A stretch of DNA of 64,000 nucleotides from Sphagnum compactum (taxonomy: Eukaryota > Bryophyta > Sphagnopsida > Sphagnales), in NCBI GenBank assembly GCA_965153455.1, contig OZ234502.1, forward strand, positions 2,025,267 through 2,089,266. Direction: 5' to 3'. The translations under genes were made by a program, and so were the position numbers. The notes beneath the pieces are model-generated. The model ran no database searches. It saw only the letters and a program-made list of their open reading frames with translations, and was not told the origin of the DNA. Below, one piece after another: positions 11,564 to 22,695 of this stretch (its first letter is position 1; every line of letters starts with the position of its first letter).

Positions 11564-13933
11564 AAGCTTTTGTTGTGTACAATGGGGAGGATGTTATTGA
11601 TTGATTACCATATCAAAACATGCTACCAATTTGGGCACATCCCAATTTAGAGTATGGGTTGCTGCCATGATGAAGGCACAAAACGCATCATGTACAAAGA
11701 CGAAAAGAGTGGGAAATCCTGGACCAATGTCTCAGGCCATCTTCTCAAGAGATTACTAACTATTTCAACCTCAAGAGAAAATAAAAAACCAATAGGTAGA
11801 AGCTTTAGGGAGAAAAACTACAAACAGATGTATGAGGCTTCTAATTACCCTGTTGAGCCCCACATAAAAAACACAAAGCTCTAGCTTCTGAGGCATAGCC
11901 AACAATAAACTTACAATAATTAGAGGCCACCAATGTAATATCTATTGTATATCCATTCTACCATTTAGACAAAGCGTTTTGTTTTGTTTTTTTTAGATTT
12001 TGTGATGTAGCCACAATGGTGATAAAATCAAGTAGTGTAAAATGTCCTATTGACTAAACACTGATTCTTTTAAGCCAGTGGTTTCTCAATTCTTCAGACT
12101 TCTGAATCTCCTCAGGTCTCATGCATCATCCTGCAACTAACTGCAGAAATGATGAGAGTATAAAACATATATGTTTCTCTTCTTTTTGGCTTTCAGTGGC
12201 ATTGACCCATTTCTCTGAAACCTGCACATTTCTGTATTGTTGTGCAGATACTAAATGCTTTGTGTCAATTTTGACAAAAATATGCAATCTGGCTTATAGC
12301 TGAAGTGAAATACATAAGTCCAGGTGGTGGTTGCCATAACAAAGTTGAAGTGACTTGTACAGTGATCAAGATGTATTCGTATTCTGTTTTCACCATAGTG
12401 CGTGAAACATAGCAGAAAGCCGGTTCAAGAAGTATTTGACCTATGCTATTGTAGTGGGGCTTTTGGTGAAGAATTCTGTCCAAGTGAGTTTTTGAGTGGA
12501 ATTTGATGCTGCATTCCTTCATGTTTCCACCATAATCAAGGATCTGATCAATCCATCAGTGGAGGGGCATATTGATTCAGGTCAAGAAGATACAACCACC
12601 AAGTATTTCATGTCTAGGTTCAATACCTTGCTGACTGTGCCGCAGTACAATTTCCTCATCTTTTGGATGGCTTTGATCTCATTTGAAATTTGTGTCAGGT
12701 GTGGGAGACTTCCAGCCAAAGCAACAAAGGAAATAAATGACTGACCTAAGACCAATCTGCTCCATTTGCAATCAAATATGTGCAGCCTGAATGTAGAAAG
12801 TTGATTATACAATTGCTAGCCCAAAGTTCATTATTTCAGACCACTCTCTGCAACACATGTTCTTTACAAACACTGCTCTCAACAATGGTGAGCAAGATCA
12901 ATCCAGGCCAATGACTCCAATGTCCCTGTCCATACACTCTAATGAACTTTTGGGAATGTCATAGTTCATCACGCTGACTACTACTTAGCTACTTTTTGTT
13001 TTTTGTTTCTTCCCACTCTCACACAAATCAAAGCTCAACCAAATTTGAGAGCACGAAACTCACATTGCATGCCTTTTCAGCATAAGAGCCCGTAGACACC
13101 ATGTGTGAACAAAACAGATATTCACTGCACAACTCTGATGGGAAATCAATATAGAGACTAACTTCATCAAGTCTCTGTGATTTGTAACTTGGACAGTTTA
13201 TGCAAGTTGGGTGAACATTTTGTCAGAGAGCTTACCACAATTTGGCACTTCATACTCCAAATTTCTAACTTCCAACTGATTTTACAGGTCTTTCCTTCAT
13301 TGAGTAACTGGGCTTTCCCTCTTCAGATTCTGTTCATCCCCTAAACACACGGAACTGTGGGTGATTCAGTGTAGTATACTAGTCAGGACAGAGGATACTT
13401 TGCATCATTGCCATTAGACATTGCACAGTTGCAGTGATGTCATTGGCATGAGGTGAAGAACCTCAATTGTATTAGAGTTTTTACAAGCCTTATAGTCTCC
13501 AATGAAACTGTTACAATCCAATGTGCTCAAAACTCTGCAACCCATCAATCTCACAACCCAAACTGGAAAGATGTAACCAAACATTCAGCAATTGGTCTGC
13601 AAAAAAGAAAATTCCTGCTTCCTATTGGATCTTCAGCAAGTGGAAGCTTTTATTCGCACCACACTGAACTCATCCTTCGTCACAGAAATCTTTGTCTGGT
13701 TAGGATTCAGCAAACCAGTTCCTCATCAGTAATAAACTGTATAGACTTTCCCTGTCCTGACAGTGCCTTGATCTTGTGGTAGCTTCTCAAGACCAAAGGT
13801 TTTGGGAAATATCAAGCGCTGTTGTTGAAGATAAACTGGATTTCACAAGTTCATGGCAATCAGTGACTAGGCATACAGCATGAAAATCAATACCAAAATT
13901 TGGGAAGGTTTTCTCCTCAATCTTTGATTTGGT

Positions 13934-14522
13934 TTAGAGCTTTTCTGGCTCTTTCTCAAGAGTATCCTGAAATGTATCAATGGCAGAGTTGCTTGAGGTT
14001 TCGCTTCCACCACCTTCAGCAAGCAATGCTGCTGCGCGTTCCTTCTCCACCCTTTCTCTTTCACAGTCAGTTATGCTCTGCACAATGTCAAGCATTGCAC
14101 CTGTGGCCCCAAAGAACACGAGGGGTGCATATGATTTCTTCTTGATCCCCACTGGAATGGCGATCAGTGCTCCCAGCACTGAGAATATCCATGACCTACA
14201 TCAAGTTCAAAACACCTTACAAAGCTCCATATCAATCCAGAAACCAGTTCCAGAAACTTAGTCCCCTATAACAACCGAGTTGACTGTCATGGCTGACATC
14301 TAAGGCTGCACCTGCGCGGAATTCCAAATCTCAAAATCAGTTGCAAATTTGCGATCAGTCCTAACCAATGCGCCACTGTCTCGATGCTAGAAAAGAAGTT
14401 TAAGAGGGCCACGCATGAGTGGAAGCATGATAAGAAGAAGAAGAGTAAGAAGAGACTCGTTACCCATAGAGCGAACACTCATCCAAGTTGCGATCTACTT
14501 GCTGCGGCGACGAGCTGGCCAT
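13934..14522 (-). CDS. Small two-helix membrane protein, function unknown
   Basis: Two exons on the minus strand: 14464-14522 and 13934-14195, giving 106 residues. The GT donor follows codon 19 plus two bases and the AG acceptor restores the frame with a Gly codon. Residues 22-37 (WIFSVLGALIAIPVGI) and 42-60 (YAPLVFFGATGAMLDIVQS) look like a membrane hairpin joined by a basic KKKS turn. A charged segment CERERVEKERAAALLAE follows, likely helical, then a polar tail. I believe short plant proteins with the same W(I/L)FSVL, PVGIK and PLVFFG blocks exist, but I cannot name a function. The start codon ATGGCC is the only in-frame ATG. It runs in the same direction as the release-factor gene and ORC5 upstream of it and converges on POD1. 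Being short with one intron it could be missed by automatic annotation. Confidence 0.78.
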
Positions 14523-15292
14523 CAGCACTTGTGGATCTGCAACAAAACAAAACCCATCGCGATCGACAACGCCAGCAACGCAAGAAATCGCAACTTTGGG
14601 GAAGATAGATCCACAAAGTTAGGGTTTTGCCCCACAAACCCTAACATAGGTTACACAGTCTTGGAATCGTCATCGCTTTGTTTCTTTGAGATCCCAGATT
14701 GTTCTTCGATCTCTAGGAGTGGAAAACTCTTCGTCTCCGGATTCCGACCACTCGGTAACCGCCGGTGGACGAATAGTTTCTTCCCAGACTTGTCTAATTC
14801 GGGCGTCCGGTTGCGCTTTAGGGTCTAGTCAAGGTCTCTTCTTGCAAGGTACCTAGTCTGTGAAGTCACAGTAAAGAGTCTGTGAACTCGTGCTCATCTG
14901 CTCCAGCTTCAAATGAATGGAGATATTGATCTTAGTTACATGAACTGAGGACCCATTTCACAGCAAGATGATATAGTCTGTGAAGTTGTGCTCATGCTAA
15001 AAGTTCCAAAGAATTGCAAGAACATTTTTGTGCAAATACCTATCTTCTACACATGCAAAACAAATTCTGTGCACCTTAGGTGATGATCATCTGGTCTCTC
15101 AAGACACCTGACCTCTAAAACTGCTCAGAATTGCCCAAAAATGGGTTCTCTTCTTTTCTATTCTCTAATTGACAAGTGACAGATCTTTTATAGTTCACCC
15201 TTTGGCTCAACAATGTCCTTGTGATACTACTATGTGCAAAGCTTGGAGTCACTTTGTCAAGAACAGAAGAAATTCATGATATAACATCAACA

Positions 15293-17722
15293 TCAATCTC
15301 CTCGTAGTGGCTTCAGGTTCTGCAAAAAAAAATTTCAAATGTTTTGTCAGTATACTATCTAGAATGTCTATTATCCATATGGCTCCTGTGGAGAGTTGTC
15401 TACACAAAACTCTACAAAAGTTGTGGGGACACTCTCTCTAATATAACTTGATGCCCACAAAATCAACATATGCTTTTTCAATGATACATACACATAGATA
15501 TGTGTGTGTGTGTAATCAAGTATCTGCCAAATGCACTTCAACATAAGAGCTTTGTGACTTACATGGGAAATCCGAAGGTTGTTTACGGCATTCCAGACTG
15601 TCCTATCTGACACAATCAACCTTGAAAGTGCTCCAGTGCTCAGTCTGCAGAACAATTTGTTCTTCAGCAAACTAGGAACACCAAAGGGACGACTGTGTGA
15701 TTACAAAAAACGAAGTAAAAAAAATTTGACAAACTCATTTCAGAAACCAATAATCTGGTGGCGGATGGGCTATTGAGGTTGTAGAAATTGACCCAAGGAG
15801 TGCTGCGCATTCAGAAATAGAGCCATTGACTGACCACAACAAGTCCAGCAATTCCTGCAACCCCTGTAGAAAATTTGTGTCAGCCAAGAATTCGCTTTCA
15901 GAACTGGAACTTGAGCATACATTATTGTGATGCCCCTAACATGCCCTTGATCAAAGCCAATTTAGCAGATCTTGGAGACAAATGCAAGGAATTATTAGCA
16001 GAGTAAGGTAAACACATCTTGTTACTAAGACTTGAGAAGACTCACTAGAACAAAGTCCGGATGTTTTGCTCCTATCTGTTGTATCCCTTCCCTCTCTCTT
16101 CTGGCCTTTGTGCCATTAGGCAGTATCCGCATGAGCTCTGGGGGAGCTTTGTAACCTTCCAACTCCACAGGCCGCCTCACTACCCAAATGAAAGATTCGA
16201 CACACATGCTGCTCAACAACAAATCCTTCACAAAACCAATAGAAGAGCTCAACAAAGCTCCATATGCTGGTGGAAACACATTCAGAAAATACAGCTAATT
16301 GTACAGCATAGTCACAAACCTCATTGGGAATCAGAAGGTTGCCCTGCACATGCTGACTAAAGAATGAAAATTCAGACAAAACTTGAGAGCTTCCAACCAG
16401 TACAGACTAATATGCTTGAAGAGATTGCAGATGTTTATGATTGCAAACCCTAAACCCTAAAACCAAAACTTCTGCCGATTGGGAACTGCAAGCAGACCAG
16501 TGCAATGAAGGTCAATGGAAGAAGTACACACTGGCAAAAAGTTGTCCATCCTCAGGCAGACTAAGTTAGCATGAAAAAACTGTTTCAAAAGACAAAACAC
16601 ATGAAGAGTGAATCACCTTCAACAGCAATCAACTGCCGCAGTCGGTTCAAGGCCAGAATTCGATTGTTGTTCTGTGAGCGGTCATCTGATGCCTGCAAGT
16701 TCTCTCCATGGAGATCATCTTCCCAACAGCAGCTTTAAGGGTTTAGGGTCTAGGGTCCTTACATGAGTTCAGAAGAAGAGGAGAAGAGGTACTATAATAT
16801 CCTGTCTCCTGACAACCATGACTGAGTGACATTACCACACTAGGATCTTCTCACTGACACGCACAAGAGAGAATCTGTGCACATGTCTCTGCAGCACAGG
16901 ATCAATGCATCATGGAGAACTATGCTAAACACATTGATATATGGCTGTGCTCAAGGAATTCTTGTGCTTCTTGAACAAAATGCAGCAAAATGCATCAGTA
17001 TGCAGATGGGAAGCAGGATGCAGATATGAGCAAGCCTGCTGAGAGCCTATTTCCAATAGCATAGCATGAAGAGCTGAAGAGAAGCTCAATGTTTGCTATC
17101 TTATTATGCAGACAGTTTGTTTTCTGCCATGAATGGAGTGTGAAAATGCTGTGGAAGTTTTGTGCTCACAAGTTCGTTGGATTGTTTTCCTCATTGAAAG
17201 AAAAACAAGGAAGCGTCTAGCGTATCTGTTTGCGGCAACTCTTGGAGAACAGAAAAGCAAGAAGATGGACGTATCTGCAGCGAGCACTTTCCAGAGAAGA
17301 AGATAACACAAGGAGACAGTGTAGTAGTGAGAGCGAACCTGGGAGACAAGTCCCGTGGGAAGATGACGGAGCCTGACGGCGCTCTCCGTCTTGTTGCGGT
17401 GCTGGCCACCAGGTCCCGATGCTCGGAAAGTATCCACCTTGCACTGTGCAAGAAGATCACGCTCGCTCAGCTTGAGAAAATCCACCACCACAGGAGCTTC
17501 TTCGCTCTTCTTCTTACTCCCGCTACTTGTTGCATCATCATCATCTCCTCTTACATCCGACCTAGCCTCCAAGCTCCTCCAGGCGGAGCTGCTGCTTCCT
17601 CCTTGTATGCTAAATGTTCTAACGAACGGAAGCTTTAGAGCGCAGAAGCTGGAGCCTGACGATGATGATACGAGATGCTGATAGTGAGGACTTACTCTCA
17701 GCAGCAACGGCAGTCCCCTCAT
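15293..17722 (-). CDS. Organellar class I release-factor-like protein (GGQ domain)
   Basis: Six exons on the minus strand: 17339-17722, 16617-16692, 16046-16179, 15793-15863, 15563-15644, 15293-15319; predicted 257 residues. The first 40 residues are rich in Arg, Ser and Leu and almost free of acidic residues, as in a mitochondrial or plastid targeting peptide. The catalytic loop [16 protein letters not shown] is intact, with GGQ at about residues 105-107. In this family it triggers hydrolysis of peptidyl-tRNA on the ribosome. The anticodon-recognition domains of full RF1/RF2 are absent, so it is a stop-codon-independent or rescue-type member like the plant RF-1-domain proteins. The C-terminal part ([55 protein letters not shown]) matches that plant subfamily. 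The last exon encodes only eight residues before TGA and is the least certain. Introns 1 and 2 contain telomere-like motifs. Confidence 0.9.
16445..16464 (+). repeat. Telomere-like motif in intron 2 of the release-factor gene
   Basis: Two CCCTAAA units in a row. A related GGGTTTAGGGTCTAGGG is in intron 1 at about 16739-16755, some 46 bases from the acceptor. Confidence 0.85.
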
Positions 17723-18635
17723 CCTCTATGCATATCTGTCTCCACAATCTCGTTCTTGCGCACACATTGTAAAAATCCAGAAGCACAGCAGGAGGAAAAC
17801 AATTCTTGTTTCTCTCCAGTAAAAGGAGAATCTGAAGCATGTGGAGATCGAACAGGCCCGTTTCCTCTTCAACAGCGTTTCATCTTTTCTCGTGCAGAAA
17901 GCACAAAACAAGATATCTGCTGAAAACTTTACTATTGAAGGCACCCACTTCTCTCAGTTCCTGACAATACGTTTTTCTACACAGAATCAAAGCTGTGCAC
18001 ATGATGAAACTTGTTTCAGCTCCTGATCTTAGGTTTTTCTTTGCAGAATCAAAGCTGGTGCACAGGATGGACCTGGAAAGCCAGTGATCAAGGATGTCCT
18101 CAAGTATGTATAGAGTATGGAGTCCCAGTGGCTTCAGATGCTTAGGCATTGTTCCTATGTCTCAAGCATCTCTGTCATCAATAAATGTTTGAAGTTGCAA
18201 ACTGTGAGAAAGCTTCCATCTCCAGCATGGTAGCTTGAGAATAGGAGAGAGAGATGGTGATGAGGCACAACAGCAAAAAGAGACTGATCAGGTACAATCA
18301 TTCCATTTTCATTTTGTTCCCATTTGAGTCCCTCTCAATCTTTGATAGCCGTTTGGCAGGTTACACAAGGTCTACAATTGGCTCTTGCCTCTATGAATTT
18401 GCATGAATTTGCTAGAGAATAAAATGAATGTTGTTGTTTAGGAACCTCAAGTTGTTAGATTGCTTGCATTTGTCATGAACCCTAAACCCTAAACCCTAAA
18501 CTTCTATCATGGCTATCCAACCTCCAACACTTGACTGCATGAATTTGCCAAATGATGTAGGGATGTTGTCAACAGTGCTAAGCTCACCTAGCCTGCAATC
18601 GACACTTACTCTAATATGTTACAAATCTTGGAGAA
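17723..18635. other. Spacer between ORC5 and the release-factor gene
   Basis: About 0.9 kb. It should contain the ORC5 3' UTR and the release-factor promoter. The one clear element is a telomere-like tract at 18478-18502 (three CCCTAAA units), about 135 bases past the ORC5 stop codon. No other gene is visible. Confidence 0.6.
18478..18502 (+). repeat. Telomere-like tract downstream of ORC5
   Basis: Three consecutive CCCTAAA units, the plant telomere repeat, in the 3' flank of ORC5. Confidence 0.9.
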
Positions 18636-21600
18636 CTACCCACCAAGCAAATACTTGGAGAGAGGGAAGTTCACACTCCGTGCAATCTGCACCAGCAACA
18701 AGCCGTACAGGAGTCACTTACCAAGTGCAGCAATAGCATCAACCTTTCCTGTTTAAGCCAAATTTCATCAATGCAGAAATCCAGGCAAGAGCACCAACTA
18801 GTATGCTCATGCAAGTTCGAATTGTCAAGCCAAGGTAAAGCACAGAATTGCAGATATGGTAACAGAATCTGACTTAATTTATGCCACCTCAAAGCATGTC
18901 AATTGGAGAGAGAAGAAGGCACAAACCTTTTGAATGAGCTCTGAATCAATGTTGCAACAGTATCTAGTCAAGCGTTCAAGCGGGTTTGTGGAATTCTTGT
19001 ACAACAAGTTGACACTCACAAGAGTTGTGACCTGCATAAGAACATCTGCTGTGAGCTCCTCAGTCAGAAGTCCCCCTGCCGCTGCCGCCGCTTCCTCTGT
19101 CTGTTGGCTGGTTTCAGAAGGCAAGAGATGTGAAAGACCATTTGGGTATCTGTCATCATGCTCAACCACTATGCAACGGAAGATAGCTAACATTCTCTCC
19201 AGGGGAAAGCTGCCAGGGCCTCTCAGTTGACGCTTCTGTGCTTCTGCTTCTTTCTTCTCTACAGCCAATGCTCCACTCCTGTGCACCACACAGCAGTGAA
19301 TTAAAAGAAAGGTCTTTCTCAACAATCAGAGATGCTCTTTTCTGAGAAAAAAAGCCATGCTACTCACTCACCTTTCCAAAGATAAATGCTATATAAGAGA
19401 GCATCATATGTTCCAGCCAACAGACCAAGATCTCCTCATCCTATCATCGATTGAAATAGGTGGCAAAAGGTTTCATACTTGATAAGCTCACTTACCTCCT
19501 CTTTCGCCGTCCACCACTGCGAGCACCCTCCCCAGAGTCAAACAAACTGGCATCCAGTGTGGGAGCATTTCGGGATGCAATATAAGCTGCCAGCAAAAGG
19601 TACTTGCTGCTCATTGGGAGCTCAAAGCCCAATTCATTGGCATCCCTCCGACCAAACTGTGTCTTCTTTGTGCGTCCTTTTCTTCTTCCCCTTCTCCCTG
19701 CTGAGCCTTGCTCATCTGTGCCATTTACAGAATTTGATGAAAAACTTGGTGATTACAGGAAGAAATAGTGCAATCAAAAGGTGGAGAACGATGGGGAGTA
19801 ACCATCTGCAAATTCAAAAGCAGGCTTAAAGCTACATCTGGCACAATTAACACTTTCAAGGTGACCATTGTGACAGTTCCAGCAAATCCAAAATGAACGC
19901 AACAAGAATGAATGCTGTCAAAACCTTGTGAGTGTCACCCACGAAGTATTAGACAACCATCAACATCATCATGAACGGCAGTGACCTGCTGCCAATACTC
20001 CTCACTGACTTCATCTGCTCCCACCAGATCATGTAGATAACCATACAAGAATCTGTTTAAAACTTGCTATCACTCAAAGTGACATAGCATCAGCAGTGGT
20101 GCCTACTTGCAGTACATTGGATTAGCCACTGGAACACATTTATATATGGTTTGGAGAGAAAACTGTACAACAGTTTGAAGGTAACTGTTGTCTCAGTGCC
20201 AGCAACCCTTAAAACTTGCCAGTGTCACTCACAAAGCATCAGATGATCACCTTCATCATGAATGCCATGAATAACTGGCTTTGCACCTGCAGTTTTGACA
20301 GATGCAACAGGGAAATAATTGGCATACCAGGTGTTGATCCCCCAATGATGAGAGTTTGAGAAAGGGCTGGTCGGATGTGTGGCTGCAGCAGACCATAGCG
20401 CTGCCGCTTCCCTTGGTCATCGGGCCCTACTGCCGCCCCTCGGAGAATTGGCTCACAATAGATCTGAAATAGAGGCTCTAGGCTTCTTGACAACTCTGTG
20501 ACCCGACGACAGGCTCGGCTGAATGTCTTTAGCACAGCACTGGGGCAAAGACAACAGTCAACATCATTGCAGATTAGCATAATTCAAATTCACTTCAGTA
20601 ATAAGACACTTAGTCACTGGCTTTCAAAACATACTGACTGTGTGTGTGTGTTGACAACACTTAGGTGCTGACTTGAAAGTATAAAATCTTCAGCTTGACA
20701 GGACATCGTTGAAGAAGGGGCCCTAAAGTACCTCAAGAATGAAGCATAGAGCTCTGCATTAGGCTGCTGGAGGAGAAGTATCTGGGCAAGCTCGCTGTCA
20801 TTGTAATCTCGAAAATATAGTGGAAGGGGTTCTCTGGATGTGACACATGCCTGGATTCCATCAGGTCCCACACGGCTGATGAACAGGAGACCCAAATAAG
20901 GCAGTCTGGTCAACTCTGAGAGCTTGAACAGAGCTGCAAGGAGCATCATTCCCCCACTCCAGTCCCTCATCAACTCCACATTGTCAATAACCAAGTACAC
21001 CATCTCCTTGGGCTTTTCTGCTTGCAGCTGGGCAGGAGCTGAGACTGGGGCAATCTGTTATTGCAAAACAGACAGTGGAATTGTATCAGGCATTTTAACC
21101 TGGACCCCTTCTTGTACAATCTTGAACACATACTTGGTCACTGGCTTTTTCGTTGGTTTGAGCAGGCTTTGATTTCTACATATGGAAGGAAGAATCTGTC
21201 AAACACAAGAATAACCAAGACATCCCAAACAGCCACTGACTGAAAACCATAGCCATCCTTCCCAAACCTGGACAGTGGTACTGAAACAACAGAGTGAATC
21301 ATTAAAGAGCTCACCAGGGATAGTACTCAAATACCTTCTTGGAAGAGCTGATCCCCTGCTTCTTCACAGAGTTCTGGCATGACATTGCCTCTGCACAAGC
21401 ACCTGGCAAGTGCTCTATGAAATCTGGGAGTCTCTCACAACGCCGCACACTAGCATAGTTGTTTGCAGCTGATCGAATGTGACCTACCAGTTGGTTGAGG
21501 ATAGATTCAAAAAGAAGGCGTGGGTTGTGGCAGGAGTGACAGCTTGCATACGCATGTGGGCGACCAAGCACTCTCATAATCTCACACACAATGCTGGTCT

Positions 21601-22282
21601 TGCCAGTTGCAGCTGCTCCGTAGAGAAGAAGGGGAGGGATACAGTCACATGCCTCCCCAAGAATGCTGAGAAGCTCACCAATCTCCTGCCTATACCAAAA
21701 AAAGTACTCTCTTATGTAGAAATTTAGCCACAGTCATGAGACATAGTTCTGCATCAGCTGAGTATGGGCAACAATCTTGCACCAGAACAAAGCAACCATT
21801 CTTTTGCAGCAATTGTCTTGCTGAAGTTTGCATAATTAGAAATGAAACAATGCCTCCTGTAATAATTACAAAAGGAATTGCAAGAAGATAAACAGAAGGA
21901 GAGGCTGTACAGAGACAGGGGAATTAGGGCTAGGGTTTACTGACGTTCTCCCTGGGAAGAGCTCAGTCATGTACTTCAGGATTCTGGCTTGCGAATTCCA
22001 ACGGCTGCTGGGGGGGCATTGTCTCTCTCCTCCTGTTGCAATGTCCCCTTCCTCTCTCCCAAGCGTCCTCTTCACAGACCGTCCAAGAAACGGCGGCGAC
22101 CTCATCTCTGCTGCTGCTACTTCTCTGCAGGGGCTTGTCGTACGTCGTCGAAGAGCAGCAGCATCACTGAGATCACTAATGATGGCGTCCAAAGGTTTCT
22201 TTGGGCTTACTGTTACACGGCTGCGCGTGAGTACACCAGAAGAACCCAAACCACTCTCCAGTTCTACGAACAACGACGACAT
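18636..22282 (-). CDS. ORC5: Origin recognition complex subunit 5
   Basis: Seven exons on the minus strand: 21941-22282, 21335-21685, 20732-21027, 20328-20539, 19496-19715, 18927-19278, 18636-18686; predicted 607 residues. ORC5 is an AAA+ subunit of the complex that marks replication origins and helps load the MCM helicase in the nucleus. Visible features: a 100-residue N-terminal extension rich in Arg and Ser; ILKYMTELFPGR; Walker A GAAATGKTS at about 137-145; a Walker B-like YLVIDN at about 242-247; EPLFQIYCEPIL; LQPHIRPALSQT; a basic linker; SKYLLLAAYIASRNAP; GPGSFPLERMLAIFRCI; and the C-terminal RSVNFPLSKYLL typical of ORC5. Arabidopsis ORC5 is about 530 residues; the extra length is in the N-terminus and the linker. 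The start is the first ATG of exon 1. The donor of intron 1 reads straight into a telomere-like sequence, and intron 4 contains a duplicated segment. Confidence 0.94.
19840..20290. repeat. Diverged duplication inside ORC5 intron 4
   Basis: Segments at about 19840-19975 and 20175-20290 share, in order, CAAGGTGACCATTGTGACAG-like and GAAGGTAACTGTTGTCTCAG-like blocks, CCAGCAA, GTGAGTGTCAC or CCAGTGTCACTCAC, and ATCATCATGAA(C/T)G. A relative with ACTTCATC(A/T)GCTCCC lies near 10400. This is a dispersed non-coding repeat of unknown class. Confidence 0.6.
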
Positions 22283-22438
22283 TGCAACCCACAACAAAAC
22301 AATCGCTCGTTACTGAATTAACAATACCGAACGTTATTGGCCAACTTCCTCCCGCGACATAATCCTCAAACGCGAACACATTATTCTAAAGACCACTGCC
22401 ATCTCTCTCTTCAACACCCTCTTCACAACATTTCCGCA

Positions 22439-22624
22439 TTAGCAAGAAACACAACACGCCCGAATCCCCGCAACTGTCATAGCTCCTTTCACAACAACCT
22501 CTTCAAGACCATTTCGCATTATTACCGCACGGCTATCCACAAACGCTTCAAGCATGTCCATAATATCAAACAATTGCTCGCATCTTCGAAGTCTCTGCAA
22601 AACTTTCGATCGGTCTTCTTCCAT
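22439..22624 (-). CDS. Possible 61-codon ORF upstream of ORC5
   Basis: An ATG-started frame on the ORC5 strand ends 156 bases before the ORC5 start codon. It encodes MEEDRSKVLQRLRRCEQ, then a Met/Leu/Val-rich part ending ACCVSC. The N-terminal half reads like an amphipathic, possibly coiled-coil helix. I do not recognise it. It may be a separate short protein, an upstream ORF in the ORC5 leader, or chance. No splice site is needed. An extension without ATG reaches 22828 but is low-complexity. Confidence 0.3.
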   Translation of the reverse strand: MEEDRSKVLQRLRRCEQLFDIMDMLEAFVDSRAVIMRNGLEEVVVKGAMTVAGIRACCVSC

Positions 22625-22678
22625 TGCAGCTCTTCTCCAAAAAGAAGCACAGTTGCACACACTGCTCCAGTGATCCCC

Positions 22679-22695
22679 AAACCCTAACCCTAAAT
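22679..22695 (+). repeat. Telomere-like motif upstream of ORC5
   Basis: AACCCTAACCCTAAAT, two near-perfect units, about 400 bases upstream of the ORC5 start codon. Similar telo-boxes are known in plant promoters of replication and translation genes. Confidence 0.7.

Larger units (their letters stand above)
7592..13933. other. Intergenic region with dispersed repeats, no intact gene
   Basis: This 6.3-kb gap separates two converging genes. Open frames are short and none is recognised. It holds copy 2 of the dispersed repeat (about 9330-9650), a stretch near 10370-10450 related to the repeats inside ORC5 intron 4, an (AC)n tract at 11539-11563, and near 11990-12050 a short piece resembling the unit of the 56-58 kb array (TTTTGTGATGTAGCC). 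Minus-strand fragments at about 12500-13830 faintly resemble leucine-rich repeats (see findings). The first few hundred bases probably include the POD1 3' UTR. Confidence 0.55.
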
